Assembly: GCF_002019645.1 (NCBI RefSeq)
Contig: NZ_KV917374.1
Span: 1,996,696-2,060,695 of the forward strand
Length of the DNA stretch: 64,000 bases
From: Litchfieldia alkalitelluris
Lineage (GTDB): Bacteria; Bacillota; Bacilli; Bacillales; Bacillaceae_L
Direction: 5' to 3'
A program made the position numbers and the translations under genes. The notes beneath the pieces were generated by a model that had not been told where the DNA came from, ran no database searches, and saw only the letters and a list, made by a program, of their open reading frames with translations. This document shows, in pieces, positions 46,182 through 56,358 of the stretch. Within the stretch, counting starts at the first letter, position 1, and the number at the start of each line of letters is the position of its first letter.

Positions 46182-49100
46182 TTAAAGTGACGCTCTTTTT
46201 CTGAAACGAATAAAGGTAAATGCTCCTGCAGCAATCAACATTACACCAACCAATAGCCAGTTATATATGTTTGTAGCTGTATTAGGTAACTTTTTACCAT
46301 CATTCTTCACAGGATCTTTCTTACCAGGCTCTTCAGTACCAGGCTCTTCAGTACCAGGCTCTTCAGTACCAGGCTCTTCAGTACCAGGATCTTCAGTGCC
46401 AGGCTCTTCAGTGCCAGGATCTTCAGTACCAGGCTCTTCAGTACCAGGATCTTGAGCACCTACAAGTGTTAGTTCACCAAACACAGATGTATCTTGATAT
46501 CCAACACCAGTTGCATCATTCCAAGAAGCAGCACTTTGACGTGCACCGTCTTGACCGTCGTTGATTTGTAAATCATAGCCGATTTTTGCATTTAGTTCAG
46601 GTGTAATTGACTTGAATGGAATCTTCACTTCAACTGTGTATCCATTACCTGAAACATGTGTTGCAGATTCAAACCCTTCTGCAATACTTGCAGGATTGAA
46701 GGATGTCTCATTGTCAAAGTTTACTCGATATTGTCCATCATCATCTTGGTAAGAAGATGTTTTTGCATTATTTTCATCTAGGAAAACTTCGATTGAATCT
46801 TGTTCCCATGGATTTGGACTTGACTTGTCAAGCTTTGAGTCACTTACCTTAATCATCACATAAAGGTTTTCATTGTCCCAAAGAACCTTAGATACACCGT
46901 TTGCTCCTTGCCATGCCATTTGATACTGATTTACTTGTAACTCTTCTGCATTGCTCCAAACATCATCTTCAGTTCCATCAATTACAGGGGTACCGAATAC
47001 AGCAGTTGCTTGCTTGTAATCTTTCTCCTTTGGCTGATTTTCTTCGATAAATTTGTCTGGATCAATTACAGCATAATATGCTGGCTTTGCTTGCATATCT
47101 TTATCAAACAACAATGGATTTTGTGCAGCTCTCCAGCTTGTTGCATCATTAAGTCCCCAGAATGTTACACGAGAAATGTGGTCTGCATGTTCTTTGTAAA
47201 GTTGGAACAATTGTGCGTATAAATAACCTTGTGCAACTGCTTGCTCCTCGGTAAGTACACTGTTTTCTCCAGCTCTGATGTCAAGCTCAGTCACGCCTAC
47301 TTCTACACCTAGTGAGATGAATTTTTCCAATGAGCTTCTTACATTTTCTGGATTTGTATTTAAATGATAGTGTCCTTGCATCCCAATTCCATCGATAAGA
47401 AGTTCGCCATCATTTTCTGCAGCATACTTTTCATTGATTTCTTTAACCATTTGATAAATGGCTTCAGCTTTGTTTTGATTATCATCATTGTAATCATTGT
47501 AGTAAAGCTTAATATCCCAGCCATTTTCTTTGATTACTTCATTTGCTGCTAAGTAAGCCTGCTCAATGTAGTCTTCTCCGATTGCTTTAAGCCAACCAGA
47601 TTGACGTAATGAAGCTTTCCAATCTGATGGGTTTGGTGGGTTATCATTCATTGCTTCGTTAACTACGTCCCAAGAAATCACATTAGGACCAAAATGCTCA
47701 ACCACTGTTTGAACGTGGGTTCTTAAATTAGCAAGTGCCTCTTCACGACTTAAAGGGTTACCGTTAGCGTCAGTGTGCAATTCTTCTCTTGATTGTTGGT
47801 GCCATACTAGTACGTGACCATGCATAAGAAGTCCTTGGTCTAAAGCACTTTGAACAAGCTCATCCTCAGCAGTAAAATCAAATTCTCCTGCATCGTTGTA
47901 CGTATAACCAGGTTTCAGAGCATTCTCTGCTGTTACAAGATTGTGATGCTTGTTAAGAAGCTCAAGTCTTTTGCCTTCAAATTCTGAACCTGAAACAGCG
48001 TTACCAATTAAGAAATAATCTTTATAAACATCTTTGATTGGTGTTAAATCTTCAATTTCAATTGGTGCTGAACCTGTAGGCTCAAACGTAATATCATCAA
48101 TATAATATGATGCTGTAGCGTTATTTGAGCTTTCTACATAAATAGTTAAATACTCATTGCCTACGCTACTATAACGGTAAGTTCCCTCTAAAAGTACCCA
48201 ACCATCTGTAGTGCTTACTGTTTTTCCTTGAAGATTGTTGTAACTAGCACCGTCTCCTTCTCCAACCTGTGTTGAAAGCTGAAGTTGTGAAGTGTCAGGT
48301 GAAATTAACTTAACACGGGCTGATATTTTATATTCTGCACCCTTGTCAACATATTGCTCTATGCGTAATGTTGGACCATGCCAAGCTTGTGTTCTTCCTT
48401 CAACTTTTAAAGCGTAAGAACCATCTTCAGTATGGTTTGCTTCATTTGTTACAGTCAGTGTTTCTGTTCCTGCTCTGCCTTCAAATCCGCCTGTAATTCC
48501 ATCTTCAAACGTAATTGTTGTGAAAGGTTTAGCAGGATCTCTTGGAACTTCTGGCTCTTCCTCGCCACCACCTGAAGTTGTCTTCTCAGTTATAACAACT
48601 TCTCCTAGGTAGAATGAAACCTTTGCACCATCTGAATTTGATTGAACACGAAGTTTTGAATCCTTACTAGTATCTACTGTAAACTCTTTTGTTAAAGTGA
48701 ATGGTTGTCCTGCTTCAAAGTTTAAATTCGATAACCAAGTATAACTGTTTACAGTAGAAAGGACAGCTTGCGCACCAGTTGGCACAGTTTCATCACTGTC
48801 AACAAAACCATTAACAGTCACTGTATAAGTTTTACCGTTTTCTAGCCCGATATCGCTGAAGTTGAAGTCAACTGCATCCCAATCGTTATTTCTGTTGCTT
48901 ACATGTAATGCCGCACCATCTTCATTACCGGAGAAAACTTTATCCATAACAGGAGACAAGGTAACGCCACCTGATGCACTTGCAAAACCTTGACCATCGG
49001 CAAAGCTTTCAGTATATACTATTTTTTCAGTTGTTGGTTCAGTTTTAGCCGTAATCTTCATATCGCCAATGTAGAAAGGAACGGTTGCGCCATCTCCATT

Positions 49101-50288
49101 AGATTGAACACGAAGTTTTACATCCTTACTAGTATCAACCGTAAACTCTTTTGACAAAGTGAATGTTTTACCAGCTTCAAAGTTAACATTTGATAACCAA
49201 GTATAACTGTTTACTGTTGAAAGAACAGCTTGCCCACCAGCTGGCACAGTTTCGTCACCGTGAACATAACCAGTTACAGTTACCGTATACGTTTTACCAT
49301 TTTCTAGACCAATGTCACTGAAATTGAAATCAGCTGCATCATAGTCATTAGTTCTGTTGCTTACATATAATGCTTTTCCATCATCGTTACCGTCAAAAAC
49401 AACATCAGAAACCGCTTCCAATTTTGCGTTGCCTGATTGAGTTGCAACACCTACACCGTTCTCAAACGTTTCGTGATACACTGTTCCTGTTTCATCACCA
49501 GGAGTTGGCTCTGGAGTTGGTCCGCCAATCATTGCTGCAATTTGAGTAACATCTTGCGTTGTGATATAGTGACGTCCCATTGCAAAATCGCCATCATTAG
49601 GGTATCCAACTTTAAATGCATACTTAATTCCATTTGCTTCGTTTACTTGTTTAGTAATATCATTATAGCTTCCATAAGGGTAAGCCATTAGAACTGGATC
49701 TTTTCCTGTAATTCCCTTAAGATATGTGTTTGCTTGGGAAATTTCTACCTCAGCTTGTTCTTGTGTGATGGTACTATTGCTACCAACACCATTGCCCCAA
49801 ACAGTATCTTTATGAGTTTTAGTATGGTTTTCTATACTAACACTCGCTTCATTTGTTAGACTTTTTAACTGTTCTTCTGACATGCTATAACCGCCGCCAA
49901 TCCAGTCACTGGTAACAAACAGAACAGAGTTCATGTTATATTGCTTCAGTAATGGTAAAGCGGTAGTAATAAAGTCAGGAGTAGCATCGTCAAAGGTTAA
50001 TAGAATCGGATTTTCTGGAGCCGGTTCTGATCCTTCTAGTATGCTTACATATTGTGCTGAAGACAAGGCTGTATAACCATTGTCAGCAAGATACTTCAGA
50101 GTTTGTTCAAACGTTTCAGTACTTGTATCCGTCCATTCATTGGAAGGATTTTCAACAATTCGATGATACAGAAGGACTGGGATATCTTCGTTTGTTGCCG
50201 CTTCTGCAACCGGCTTAACCCAGCCTGTTGGAATCAATAAAATTGCCACAAGAAATAGTGAAATAAATCTTTTTAACTTCCTACTCAT
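46182..50288 (-). CDS. xynA: Wall-anchored multidomain xylanase: CE4 deacetylase, CBM-like repeats, GH10, CBM9, LPXTG-type anchor
   Basis: 1368-residue secreted enzyme for xylan. Order: signal peptide (1-30, ending AEA); NodB/CE4 deacetylase (about 36-255) with Asp100-Asp101 (TFDD), His155 and His159 (ENHTKTH); two near-identical CBM-like domains (about 270-414 and 423-568); a CBM22/CBM4_9-like domain (587-738); GH10 catalytic barrel (about 745-1090) with acid Glu878 (WDVVNEAMN) and nucleophile Glu1001 (GVTELDIRA); CBM9 (about 1105-1290); [10 protein letters not shown] linker; sortase motif LPNTA at 1334-1338, membrane span and FRKRASL tail. ATG 50288 follows GGGGGA by about 10 bases. It would deacetylate and cut glucuronoxylan at the cell surface, feeding the divergent uptake operon. 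Confidence 0.93.
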   Translation of the reverse strand: MSRKLKRFISLFLVAILLIPTGWVKPVAEAATNEDIPVLLYHRIVENPSNEWTDTSTETFEQTLKYLADNGYTALSSAQYVSILEGSEPAPENPILLTFDDATPDFITTALPLLKQYNMNSVLFVTSDWIGGGYSMSEEQLKSLTNEASVSIENHTKTHKDTVWGNGVGSNSTITQEQAEVEISQANTYLKGITGKDPVLMAYPYGSYNDITKQVNEANGIKYAFKVGYPNDGDFAMGRHYITTQDVTQIAAMIGGPTPEPTPGDETGTVYHETFENGVGVATQSGNAKLEAVSDVVFDGNDDGKALYVSNRTNDYDAADFNFSDIGLENGKTYTVTVTGYVHGDETVPAGGQAVLSTVNSYTWLSNVNFEAGKTFTLSKEFTVDTSKDVKLRVQSNGDGATVPFYIGDMKITAKTEPTTEKIVYTESFADGQGFASASGGVTLSPVMDKVFSGNEDGAALHVSNRNNDWDAVDFNFSDIGLENGKTYTVTVNGFVDSDETVPTGAQAVLSTVNSYTWLSNLNFEAGQPFTLTKEFTVDTSKDSKLRVQSNSDGAKVSFYLGEVVITEKTTSGGGEEEPEVPRDPAKPFTTITFEDGITGGFEGRAGTETLTVTNEANHTEDGSYALKVEGRTQAWHGPTLRIEQYVDKGAEYKISARVKLISPDTSQLQLSTQVGEGDGASYNNLQGKTVSTTDGWVLLEGTYRYSSVGNEYLTIYVESSNNATASYYIDDITFEPTGSAPIEIEDLTPIKDVYKDYFLIGNAVSGSEFEGKRLELLNKHHNLVTAENALKPGYTYNDAGEFDFTAEDELVQSALDQGLLMHGHVLVWHQQSREELHTDANGNPLSREEALANLRTHVQTVVEHFGPNVISWDVVNEAMNDNPPNPSDWKASLRQSGWLKAIGEDYIEQAYLAANEVIKENGWDIKLYYNDYNDDNQNKAEAIYQMVKEINEKYAAENDGELLIDGIGMQGHYHLNTNPENVRSSLEKFISLGVEVGVTELDIRAGENSVLTEEQAVAQGYLYAQLFQLYKEHADHISRVTFWGLNDATSWRAAQNPLLFDKDMQAKPAYYAVIDPDKFIEENQPKEKDYKQATAVFGTPVIDGTEDDVWSNAEELQVNQYQMAWQGANGVSKVLWDNENLYVMIKVSDSKLDKSSPNPWEQDSIEVFLDENNAKTSSYQDDDGQYRVNFDNETSFNPASIAEGFESATHVSGNGYTVEVKIPFKSITPELNAKIGYDLQINDGQDGARQSAASWNDATGVGYQDTSVFGELTLVGAQDPGTEEPGTEDPGTEEPGTEDPGTEEPGTEEPGTEEPGTEEPGKKDPVKNDGKKLPNTATNIYNWLLVGVMLIAAGAFTFIRFRKRASL
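46322..46452. repeat. 15-bp minisatellite coding for the PGTEE linker
   Basis: About eight copies of a 15-base unit (plus strand CCAGGCTCTTCAGTA) lie inside the xylanase gene. The unit length is a multiple of three, so copy-number changes lengthen or shorten the wall-spanning linker without breaking the frame. Confidence 0.85.
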
Positions 50289-50324
50289 TTGCTGCATTCC
50301 CCCATAAAAAATTTTTTGGTTCAA

Positions 50325-50348
50325 ATTATAAAACGCTTACATAAAAAC
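50325..50348 (-). promoter_or_regulatory. Promoter of xynA with overlapping cre-like element
   Basis: On the minus strand GTAAGCGTTTTATAAT ends in a perfect -10 (TATAAT, 50325-50330) and overlaps a cre-like core. No good -35 is present, suggesting activator dependence. Nearly the same 16 bases lie before lplA at 54449. Another cre-like core, AGAAAGCGTTTACC, is near 50392. Confidence 0.55.
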
Positions 50349-50607
50349 CTAGAACACCTCCTCTTAATCTATAATTATAGTTTGTCTGCTAGAAAGCGTT
50401 TACCATACAAACTAAAGATTATTCTTTAAAAATTAAAGAAATTTACTAGTTTATGGATAAAAATATTAATTTTTCTAGTAATCCAACAGCTTTTATAAAT
50501 CCAATCTTAAAATAATTCATTGAGTTCATTCGTAATTCTGCTAAAATGGGAGTAAGTTTACAAATTTCGAAGAATTTCTCATGTATAAATATTTCTATCT
50601 TTTTATT

Positions 50608-50621
50608 TGATAACGCTTTCA
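50608..50621. promoter_or_regulatory. CcpA cre site upstream of yesN
   Basis: TGATAACGCTTTCA fits the cre consensus TGWNANCGNTNWCA at every fixed position. It is 78 bases before the response-regulator start, in the divergent control region of the xylan locus. Confidence 0.65.
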
Positions 50622-50698
50622 GGTTTGTGTAATATGAAATCGATTTACTAGTTAAAACAAATGATGAGAAGCTAGAGGTTGCGTAAGGGGGAACTAAG

Positions 50699-52270
50699 AT
50701 GTTCAAGGTTATTTTGGTAGATGATGAACAATTCGTAAGAAAAGGTCTTATGAGTTTGATCGATTGGGAACAATGTGGCTTTGAGGTAGTCGGTGACGCA
50801 AGTAATGGAGAGGACGCATTACTCTTGATTAAAGAGAGTGTCCCTGATTTAGTCATAACAGACATTCGCATGCCGGTTTTAGATGGATTAGAATTAATTC
50901 AGCATGTAATCGAACGGAAAGAGGCTACAAATAAGTTTATTATTGTCAGTGGATTTAATGATTTTAAATATGCACAAAGAGCCTTAAGATATGGAGTTAC
51001 TGACTTTATTCTGAAACCAATTGATAAGGAAGAAATGGAATCAACTCTAGTGACGCTTGCCGAAGCACTTAGGAAAGAAAAACAAAAAGAGGAGATTCAA
51101 AGAAACTTCCAAGTAGATGCGATTTTTGAAGAAATCCTACTTGGAGTAGATACTCCTGAACTTACGCTATCACATAGAAAAATTTTGCGTGTAGATCACG
51201 CTGTTGAGTTTTATTATTATTTATTAATTGAAGTAAATGGGTTACATCCAAATGAAATTGAACGGTTAGAGATGATTAAACAAGACTTAGTACATGTATT
51301 TACAGAATTTTGTCAGACGAAGGAACAAGTTTATTTTTATAAACAGAAAGAAGGAGTTTATGGGGTTGTTGTTACATCCAATGACTTAAAGCGCTATCAA
51401 AATAATGTTGAGCGTTTTCTAGATAGGTTAAATGAAGCGTTTAAGAAGAAAGTAAAAGAAGAAACAACTCTCTATTTAGGGAAAGCAGTCACCAGTGTGA
51501 CTGAGTTAAGAACTGCTTATTCTACTGCGAAATTGGCTATGCAATATAAATATTCAAATTCTAATAATCATCATATTATTTATGATGAGGTAAAAGATCA
51601 TCAAGTCAAATACGCTGAAATTAAGTCATCGCTTTTTCAAAAACTTATGGAGCTTCTAGAGGAAAATCACACGGAACAGTTATGTTCAGCTATTGATGAT
51701 ATTTTCGTAGAATTTGAAACAAAGGTTTTTGCCCCAGGGTCCGTCTCAACATCGATTAATCGCTGCATCCATAGTGTTGTTGGGAAGATAAGGGAATTTG
51801 AAGGGGACGAAACAGCGCTAAATACATTAGAAGATATGATTGAGTGGCAAACCTTTCAGTGGACAACCCCTGAATTAAAGCAGCGATTTAAAGAGTTTAT
51901 GATTGAAGCGGCTCAACTTCTTGGGCAGGTTCGTAAACAAACAGCCAAAGGTGATATATACAAGATTAAAATGTATATTGACCAAAATTTCAGAGAAAAT
52001 TTATCTTTAAAATCAATTGCAAATACCTTCTTTATGAACCCGGTATACATGGGGCAACTTTTTAAAAAGACGTACGGTGTTTATTTTAAGGAATATTTAC
52101 TAGCATTGCGCTTAAATGAAGCTAAGAAGCAACTTCGACAAACACATAAGAGAGTTTACGAGATTGCTGAAGAAGTCGGGTTTGGAAGCACTGATTATTT
52201 TGTTACGCAGTTCGAAAAAAATGAGAAAATTACCCCAACAGAGTATCGAAATCAGATTCTCGAGTCGTAG
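50699..52270 (+). CDS. yesN: YesN-type response regulator (REC + AraC)
   Basis: 523 residues. Receiver domain 1-120 with acidic pocket Asp8-Asp9, phosphoacceptor Asp55 (LVITDIRMP) and Lys106 (ILKPID). A long middle region links to the C-terminal AraC-type double helix-turn-helix (about 425-523): MYIDQNFRENLSLKSIANTF, then IAEEVGFGSTDYFVTQFEK. It is the regulator half of the YesMN-type pair found next to Lpl/Ytc-type oligosaccharide importers, and probably activates lplA and the divergent xynA. The gene order regulator then kinase, 16 bases apart, indicates one transcript. Confidence 0.9.
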   Translation: MFKVILVDDEQFVRKGLMSLIDWEQCGFEVVGDASNGEDALLLIKESVPDLVITDIRMPVLDGLELIQHVIERKEATNKFIIVSGFNDFKYAQRALRYGVTDFILKPIDKEEMESTLVTLAEALRKEKQKEEIQRNFQVDAIFEEILLGVDTPELTLSHRKILRVDHAVEFYYYLLIEVNGLHPNEIERLEMIKQDLVHVFTEFCQTKEQVYFYKQKEGVYGVVVTSNDLKRYQNNVERFLDRLNEAFKKKVKEETTLYLGKAVTSVTELRTAYSTAKLAMQYKYSNSNNHHIIYDEVKDHQVKYAEIKSSLFQKLMELLEENHTEQLCSAIDDIFVEFETKVFAPGSVSTSINRCIHSVVGKIREFEGDETALNTLEDMIEWQTFQWTTPELKQRFKEFMIEAAQLLGQVRKQTAKGDIYKIKMYIDQNFRENLSLKSIANTFFMNPVYMGQLFKKTYGVYFKEYLLALRLNEAKKQLRQTHKRVYEIAEEVGFGSTDYFVTQFEKNEKITPTEYRNQILES

Positions 52271-52286
52271 ATAGGGAGCATAAGAG

Positions 52287-54059
52287 TTGAAAACCTACTT
52301 TAATAATTTAAAACTACGAAAAAAATTAATTATTCTTTATATTTTCTCAGTTATTCTCCCAATTGTATTAACGAATATCATCTTTTACCAAGTAACCACA
52401 AATAATGTAAAAGAACAAAAAATGAGTGATCTTTCTAAAGTAACCAACCAGATAAGTAATGAGTTTCTAGATAGTGTCGAGCACGCAGTTGGAATTTCTT
52501 CAGCACTTTATACAGATAATCGAATGAATGAATTCCTTGAAAGGGAGTATCAATCGTATTCTGACTATGTTGAAGCATATGATACATTTTTGAGAGGTTT
52601 TAATAAGTATACTCCTGTGTTTTCTGCGATTGAATCAATAAGCTTTTATACAGATAATCCTACTGTTTTATACTCAGGTGGAGTAAATTCAATTTCACAA
52701 CAAATTGAACAAGAAGAGTGGTATCAATCTCTTTTAGAAAAAAAGAAATCAACTCCATTAGTAATTAAAACGAGTAGTGTTGATGGTTCACGGGACACAC
52801 TTAGTGTGATTCAAGAATTAAACTTTTTTAGGGTATATAATACAACCAAAAAGATTATCAAAATTGATATCGACCAAAATAAAATCGATTCCATTTTTAA
52901 AAATGTAAATTTACAGGGTGAGATGTATTTATTAAATGAAAAAGGTGAAATTGAATATACGACAGACTCAACGATCAATTGGAAAAATGAACTTGTTAGT
53001 TTTAACAGAGTTAGCAAACCAGAAGAAGCATTCTTAATAGAAGAAACCTATGATATCAATAACTATCTTAGTAACTGGAAAATCGTTGCGGTTATTGATG
53101 AACAAGAGTTAGTAGATTATGTATCAAACTCGAGACAGTTTATCTTTTATTTAGCTTTTTTTAATTTTATTGTTCCAACTGCGATTATTGTATTAATTTC
53201 TCAATCAATTGATTTAAGACTAAATAAAGTATTAAAGTATATGAAAAAAATGAAAAATCAAAACTTCCAAACCATTGATGGGGTTCAATATAAAGACGAA
53301 ATCGGACAACTTACAAGTGAATTCAATCGAATGTCCCAAAAAATAAATGAATTAATCAATGATGTCTATGTTGTTAATATTCAAAAGAAGGACTTGGATT
53401 TGCAACGAAAACAAGCACAACTTAGTGCTCTGCAAAGTCAGATTAATCCTCATTTCTTATTTAATGCCTTAGAAACGATTCGGATGAGAAGTATTATTAA
53501 AAAAGAAAATGAGACAGCTAAGATTATACAAAACATGGCAAAGATGCTAAGAAGATCTTTCACATGGGGAAGAGATTGGATTAGTGTTAAAGAAGAATTG
53601 GACATTATTATTTGCTTCTTAGAAATCCAAAAGTACCGATTTGACGAAAAGTTAGAGTACGAGCTGATCGTTTCAAATGAAGCATATGAAGTGGTAATCC
53701 CAAATATGATCCTACTTCCTTTCGTTGAAAACGCAAGCATCCATGGAATTGAGCCGAAAAAAGAAAAAGGTGAAATTACAATCAATATTAGGTGTGAGGG
53801 AGATTACCTCATTTGTGAAATCGAAGATAATGGACCAGGGATTCAGAAAGAACGTTTAGCGGAAATGCTAGAATCATTGAAAGCTGAAGATGCTATTGGT
53901 GAGAATGTTGGTATTAAGAATGTGTATTATCGATTAAAAATGCACTACGGTACAGACTTCGATTTTGATATACGTAGTGAAATAGATAAGGGGACGACTG
54001 TATTTGTGAAAATTCCAATCCCAAAAAAATCTACATTATTTAGTAGACATTCAGAATAA
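52287..54059 (+). CDS. yesM: YesM-type sensor histidine kinase
   Basis: 590 residues. Two membrane spans (about 14-35 and 285-305) flank an extracellular sensing domain; a HAMP linker follows. The LytS-type kinase core has the phosphorylated His389 in SQINPHFLFNALETIRMR, and the ATP domain contains LPFVENASIHGIE and EIEDNGPGIQ. The TTG start is 8 bases after GGGAG. It likely senses xylo-oligosaccharides or aldouronates, directly or through the binding protein, and phosphorylates the preceding YesN-type regulator. The ligand is inferred from context only. Confidence 0.9.
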   Translation: MKTYFNNLKLRKKLIILYIFSVILPIVLTNIIFYQVTTNNVKEQKMSDLSKVTNQISNEFLDSVEHAVGISSALYTDNRMNEFLEREYQSYSDYVEAYDTFLRGFNKYTPVFSAIESISFYTDNPTVLYSGGVNSISQQIEQEEWYQSLLEKKKSTPLVIKTSSVDGSRDTLSVIQELNFFRVYNTTKKIIKIDIDQNKIDSIFKNVNLQGEMYLLNEKGEIEYTTDSTINWKNELVSFNRVSKPEEAFLIEETYDINNYLSNWKIVAVIDEQELVDYVSNSRQFIFYLAFFNFIVPTAIIVLISQSIDLRLNKVLKYMKKMKNQNFQTIDGVQYKDEIGQLTSEFNRMSQKINELINDVYVVNIQKKDLDLQRKQAQLSALQSQINPHFLFNALETIRMRSIIKKENETAKIIQNMAKMLRRSFTWGRDWISVKEELDIIICFLEIQKYRFDEKLEYELIVSNEAYEVVIPNMILLPFVENASIHGIEPKKEKGEITINIRCEGDYLICEIEDNGPGIQKERLAEMLESLKAEDAIGENVGIKNVYYRLKMHYGTDFDFDIRSEIDKGTTVFVKIPIPKKSTLFSRHSE

Positions 54060-54134
54060 ACGATAAATAAACAACACGGTGAACGAAATATATACTCACT
54101 AAGTTAATGCAACCGCTAACTAGTAATTTTTTAG

Positions 54135-54350
54135 GGTAGACGTCCATGCTAAATAAGTATTTCTCACATGATGAATGAAAATGTTAACTCTTCAGTGTGG
54201 AATGAGCGGAGAGCCACTCGACTCCTGCGGGATGTAGCGGGCAAAGTGAGACCCCGCAGGAGCTTTTTTGCGACGAGGAGGCTCACCGCACGCCCCGCGG
54301 AAAGCGAGTGAATCGCAGCGAATGCAACTCATAAACCTAGGTATTTTCAG
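54135..54350. repeat. Long Bacillus-type intergenic repeat, copy C
   Basis: Best-preserved copy, about 215 bases: ATGCTAAATAAGTATTTCTC, GAGCCACTCGACTCCTGCGG, the hairpin CTCCTGCGGG/CCCGCAGGAG, GCGACGAGGAGGCTCACCGC, ACGCCCCGCGGAAAGCGAG and a TATTTTCAGGGG end. It separates the sensor kinase from lplA. Confidence 0.8.
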
Positions 54351-54448
54351 GGGAGATAATTAATAGAAAGCTAGAAACTATAGTTTCTAGTCTAGTGTTC
54401 TAAATTTTTTTAAGTAAGAACTATAGTTTGTTGGGTAATCAAACGAAT

Positions 54449-54465
54449 GAAAGCGTTTTATAATG
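54449..54465 (+). promoter_or_regulatory. Promoter of lplA with overlapping cre-like element
   Basis: GAAAGCGTTTTATAATG contains a perfect -10 (TATAAT, 54459-54464) overlapping a cre-like core. The -35 region is poor (TAATCA). It matches the xynA promoter at 14 of 16 positions, so the two genes are probably co-regulated. Confidence 0.6.
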
Positions 54466-54512
54466 AAAGTGCTTACAAGATACAAAATAAAATAACTCGA
54501 GGGGGTTAACAA

Positions 54513-56180
54513 ATGTTTTTTAACAAAAAGCTTTTAGCTGGTTTCTTAGCACTACTTCTACTATTTACTTTAGTAGCGTGTAACAATGACAGTACTTCAA
54601 CTGATGGAAAAGACAACTCAGATTCAACATCAGAAGATGACAAGGCACCTTTTGAATTTACTTATTTTAATGCAGGATCACCTGGTAAAGACATCGTTTC
54701 TACTGACACTAAAATCGGTAAGATTTACCAAGAACAAACAGGTACAACTGTAAAAATGGAATTCCTTGTAGGCGATATTAATACAAAAATCGGAACAATG
54801 ATCGCAAGTGGACAATACCCAGATGTATTAGTTCCGGATATTGCAATTGATAAAGTATTAGAAGCAGAAGCATTTATTCCTTTAAATGATTTAATTGATG
54901 AGCACGCTCCGAACCTTAAAAAGTTATATGAGCCATACTTAAACCGTATGAAGGCTGAAGATGGAAACATTTACTTCATTCCATTCAATGCAAGTCAAGG
55001 TCACATGCCTAACCCTAATATTGACCAAGGTGCATTCTGGATGCAACGTGGAGTTTTAAAAGAGTTTGGTTACCCTGAAGTGAAAACTCTAGAGCAATAC
55101 TTTGATTTACTAGAGCAATATAAAGCGAAGTATCCTGAAGTGGATGGCGCGAGTACAATTGGTTTCACAGCATTAACATATGACTGGAGATTTTTCTCTA
55201 CGACTAACCCACCTGCACATTTAGCTGGTTATCCAAATGATGGATCAGTTATTGTTGACATGGAAACACATGAAGCAAAAGTATATGCTGCAACTGAAAA
55301 TGAGAAAAAATGGCTTCAACAGCTTAATGAAGCAAATGCAAGCGGTTTATTTGATAAAGAAGCATTCGTTGCTAACTATGATGAATATTTAGCAAAGTTA
55401 ACTTCTGGTAGAGTATTAGGATTCTTTGATTATGGTTGGCAAATTGGTCAAGCTGAAGCAGCTTTAAAAGAAGCTGGTGACGATGACAAGCGTTATATCG
55501 CATTACCTGTAACATTTGATGAAAGTATTAAAGATCAGTATATTGATCCACCAGCATTTGTAAATAACCGTGGACTTGGTATTACTGTAAGTGCTAAAGA
55601 CCCTGTTCGTATTATGAAGTACCTAGATAACATGGCTAAAGAAGAAAACCAAAAGCTTATTATGTGGGGACTTGAAGGCGAGACATTTGAAGTTGACGAA
55701 AATGGTAGTTACTTCAGAACAGAAGAACAAATTGCATTAACGTCTAACCAAGAGTTCCGTGAAGAATTTGGATTCCAACAATTTGAATATTACTGGCCTC
55801 GTGGTAACGGTATTTTCTCTGATGGAAATGCATGGGAGCCTCGTAGACAACCAGCTGTTGCACAAGCAGCTTATACTGAAGGCGACAAAGCAATCCTTGA
55901 GAAGTACGAAGCAGAAGTGTTCGCTGATTTATTCTCTGATCCAGATGACCGTCCTTGGTACCCAGCATGGAGTGCTGAATTAGAGCAAGGTTCACCAGCT
56001 CAAATTTATCAACAAAAAGCACAGGATTTACAACGTAAGTACTATCCTAAGTTAGTATTAGAAGGTGACTTTGAAGCAACTTGGGCAGAATATGTAGCTG
56101 AGCATGATAAGTTAGGTGCTGCAGAATTTGAAAAGACTATGACAGAAGTTGTTAAGAAACGTGTAGAAGAAAATAAATAA
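54513..56180 (+). CDS. lplA: LplA-type oligosaccharide-binding lipoprotein
   Basis: 555-residue extracellular binding protein, larger than usual sugar-binding proteins and typical of the LplA/YtcQ group. A lipoprotein signal ends LVAC with Cys23; an acidic Ser/Asp-rich spacer follows, then FEFTYFNAGSPGKD and GQYPDVLVPD. GAGGGGG precedes the ATG. In Paenibacillus aldouronate operons a protein of this type takes up methylglucuronoxylotriose, and the present neighbours (GH67, GH10, uxaC) fit the same job. A hairpin after the gene probably raises its level over the permeases. Confidence 0.88.
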   Translation: MFFNKKLLAGFLALLLLFTLVACNNDSTSTDGKDNSDSTSEDDKAPFEFTYFNAGSPGKDIVSTDTKIGKIYQEQTGTTVKMEFLVGDINTKIGTMIASGQYPDVLVPDIAIDKVLEAEAFIPLNDLIDEHAPNLKKLYEPYLNRMKAEDGNIYFIPFNASQGHMPNPNIDQGAFWMQRGVLKEFGYPEVKTLEQYFDLLEQYKAKYPEVDGASTIGFTALTYDWRFFSTTNPPAHLAGYPNDGSVIVDMETHEAKVYAATENEKKWLQQLNEANASGLFDKEAFVANYDEYLAKLTSGRVLGFFDYGWQIGQAEAALKEAGDDDKRYIALPVTFDESIKDQYIDPPAFVNNRGLGITVSAKDPVRIMKYLDNMAKEENQKLIMWGLEGETFEVDENGSYFRTEEQIALTSNQEFREEFGFQQFEYYWPRGNGIFSDGNAWEPRRQPAVAQAAYTEGDKAILEKYEAEVFADLFSDPDDRPWYPAWSAELEQGSPAQIYQQKAQDLQRKYYPKLVLEGDFEATWAEYVAEHDKLGAAEFEKTMTEVVKKRVEENK

Positions 56181-56197
56181 TAAGCAGTTCTTTAAAA

Positions 56198-56251
56198 GGT
56201 GAGGAAATGGTCAACTACCTTAAAGGTTAAGTCCTTTTCCTCCTTTTTTTC
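56198..56251 (+). terminator. Intra-operon attenuator after lplA
   Basis: GAGGAAA/TTTCCTC with inner ACC/GGT pairs, followed by seven T. Likely a partial terminator. Confidence 0.65.
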
Positions 56252-56358
56252 TAAAAATCTATGAATAGACAATAATCTAGATGTTTTATTTAGTTTTCAG
56301 GAATCAATACCATACTAATGTTGAGAGTCAACAAGAGTGAGAAAAAGGAGGGGTAGTC

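Noticed and set aside
46267-46455. PGSSV-repeat forward frame
   Set aside because: Antisense reading of the PGTEE linker minisatellite in the xylanase gene.
50446-50871. 141-codon reverse frame at the yesN start
   Set aside because: Overlaps the receiver domain of the regulator and the promoter region; no start signal.
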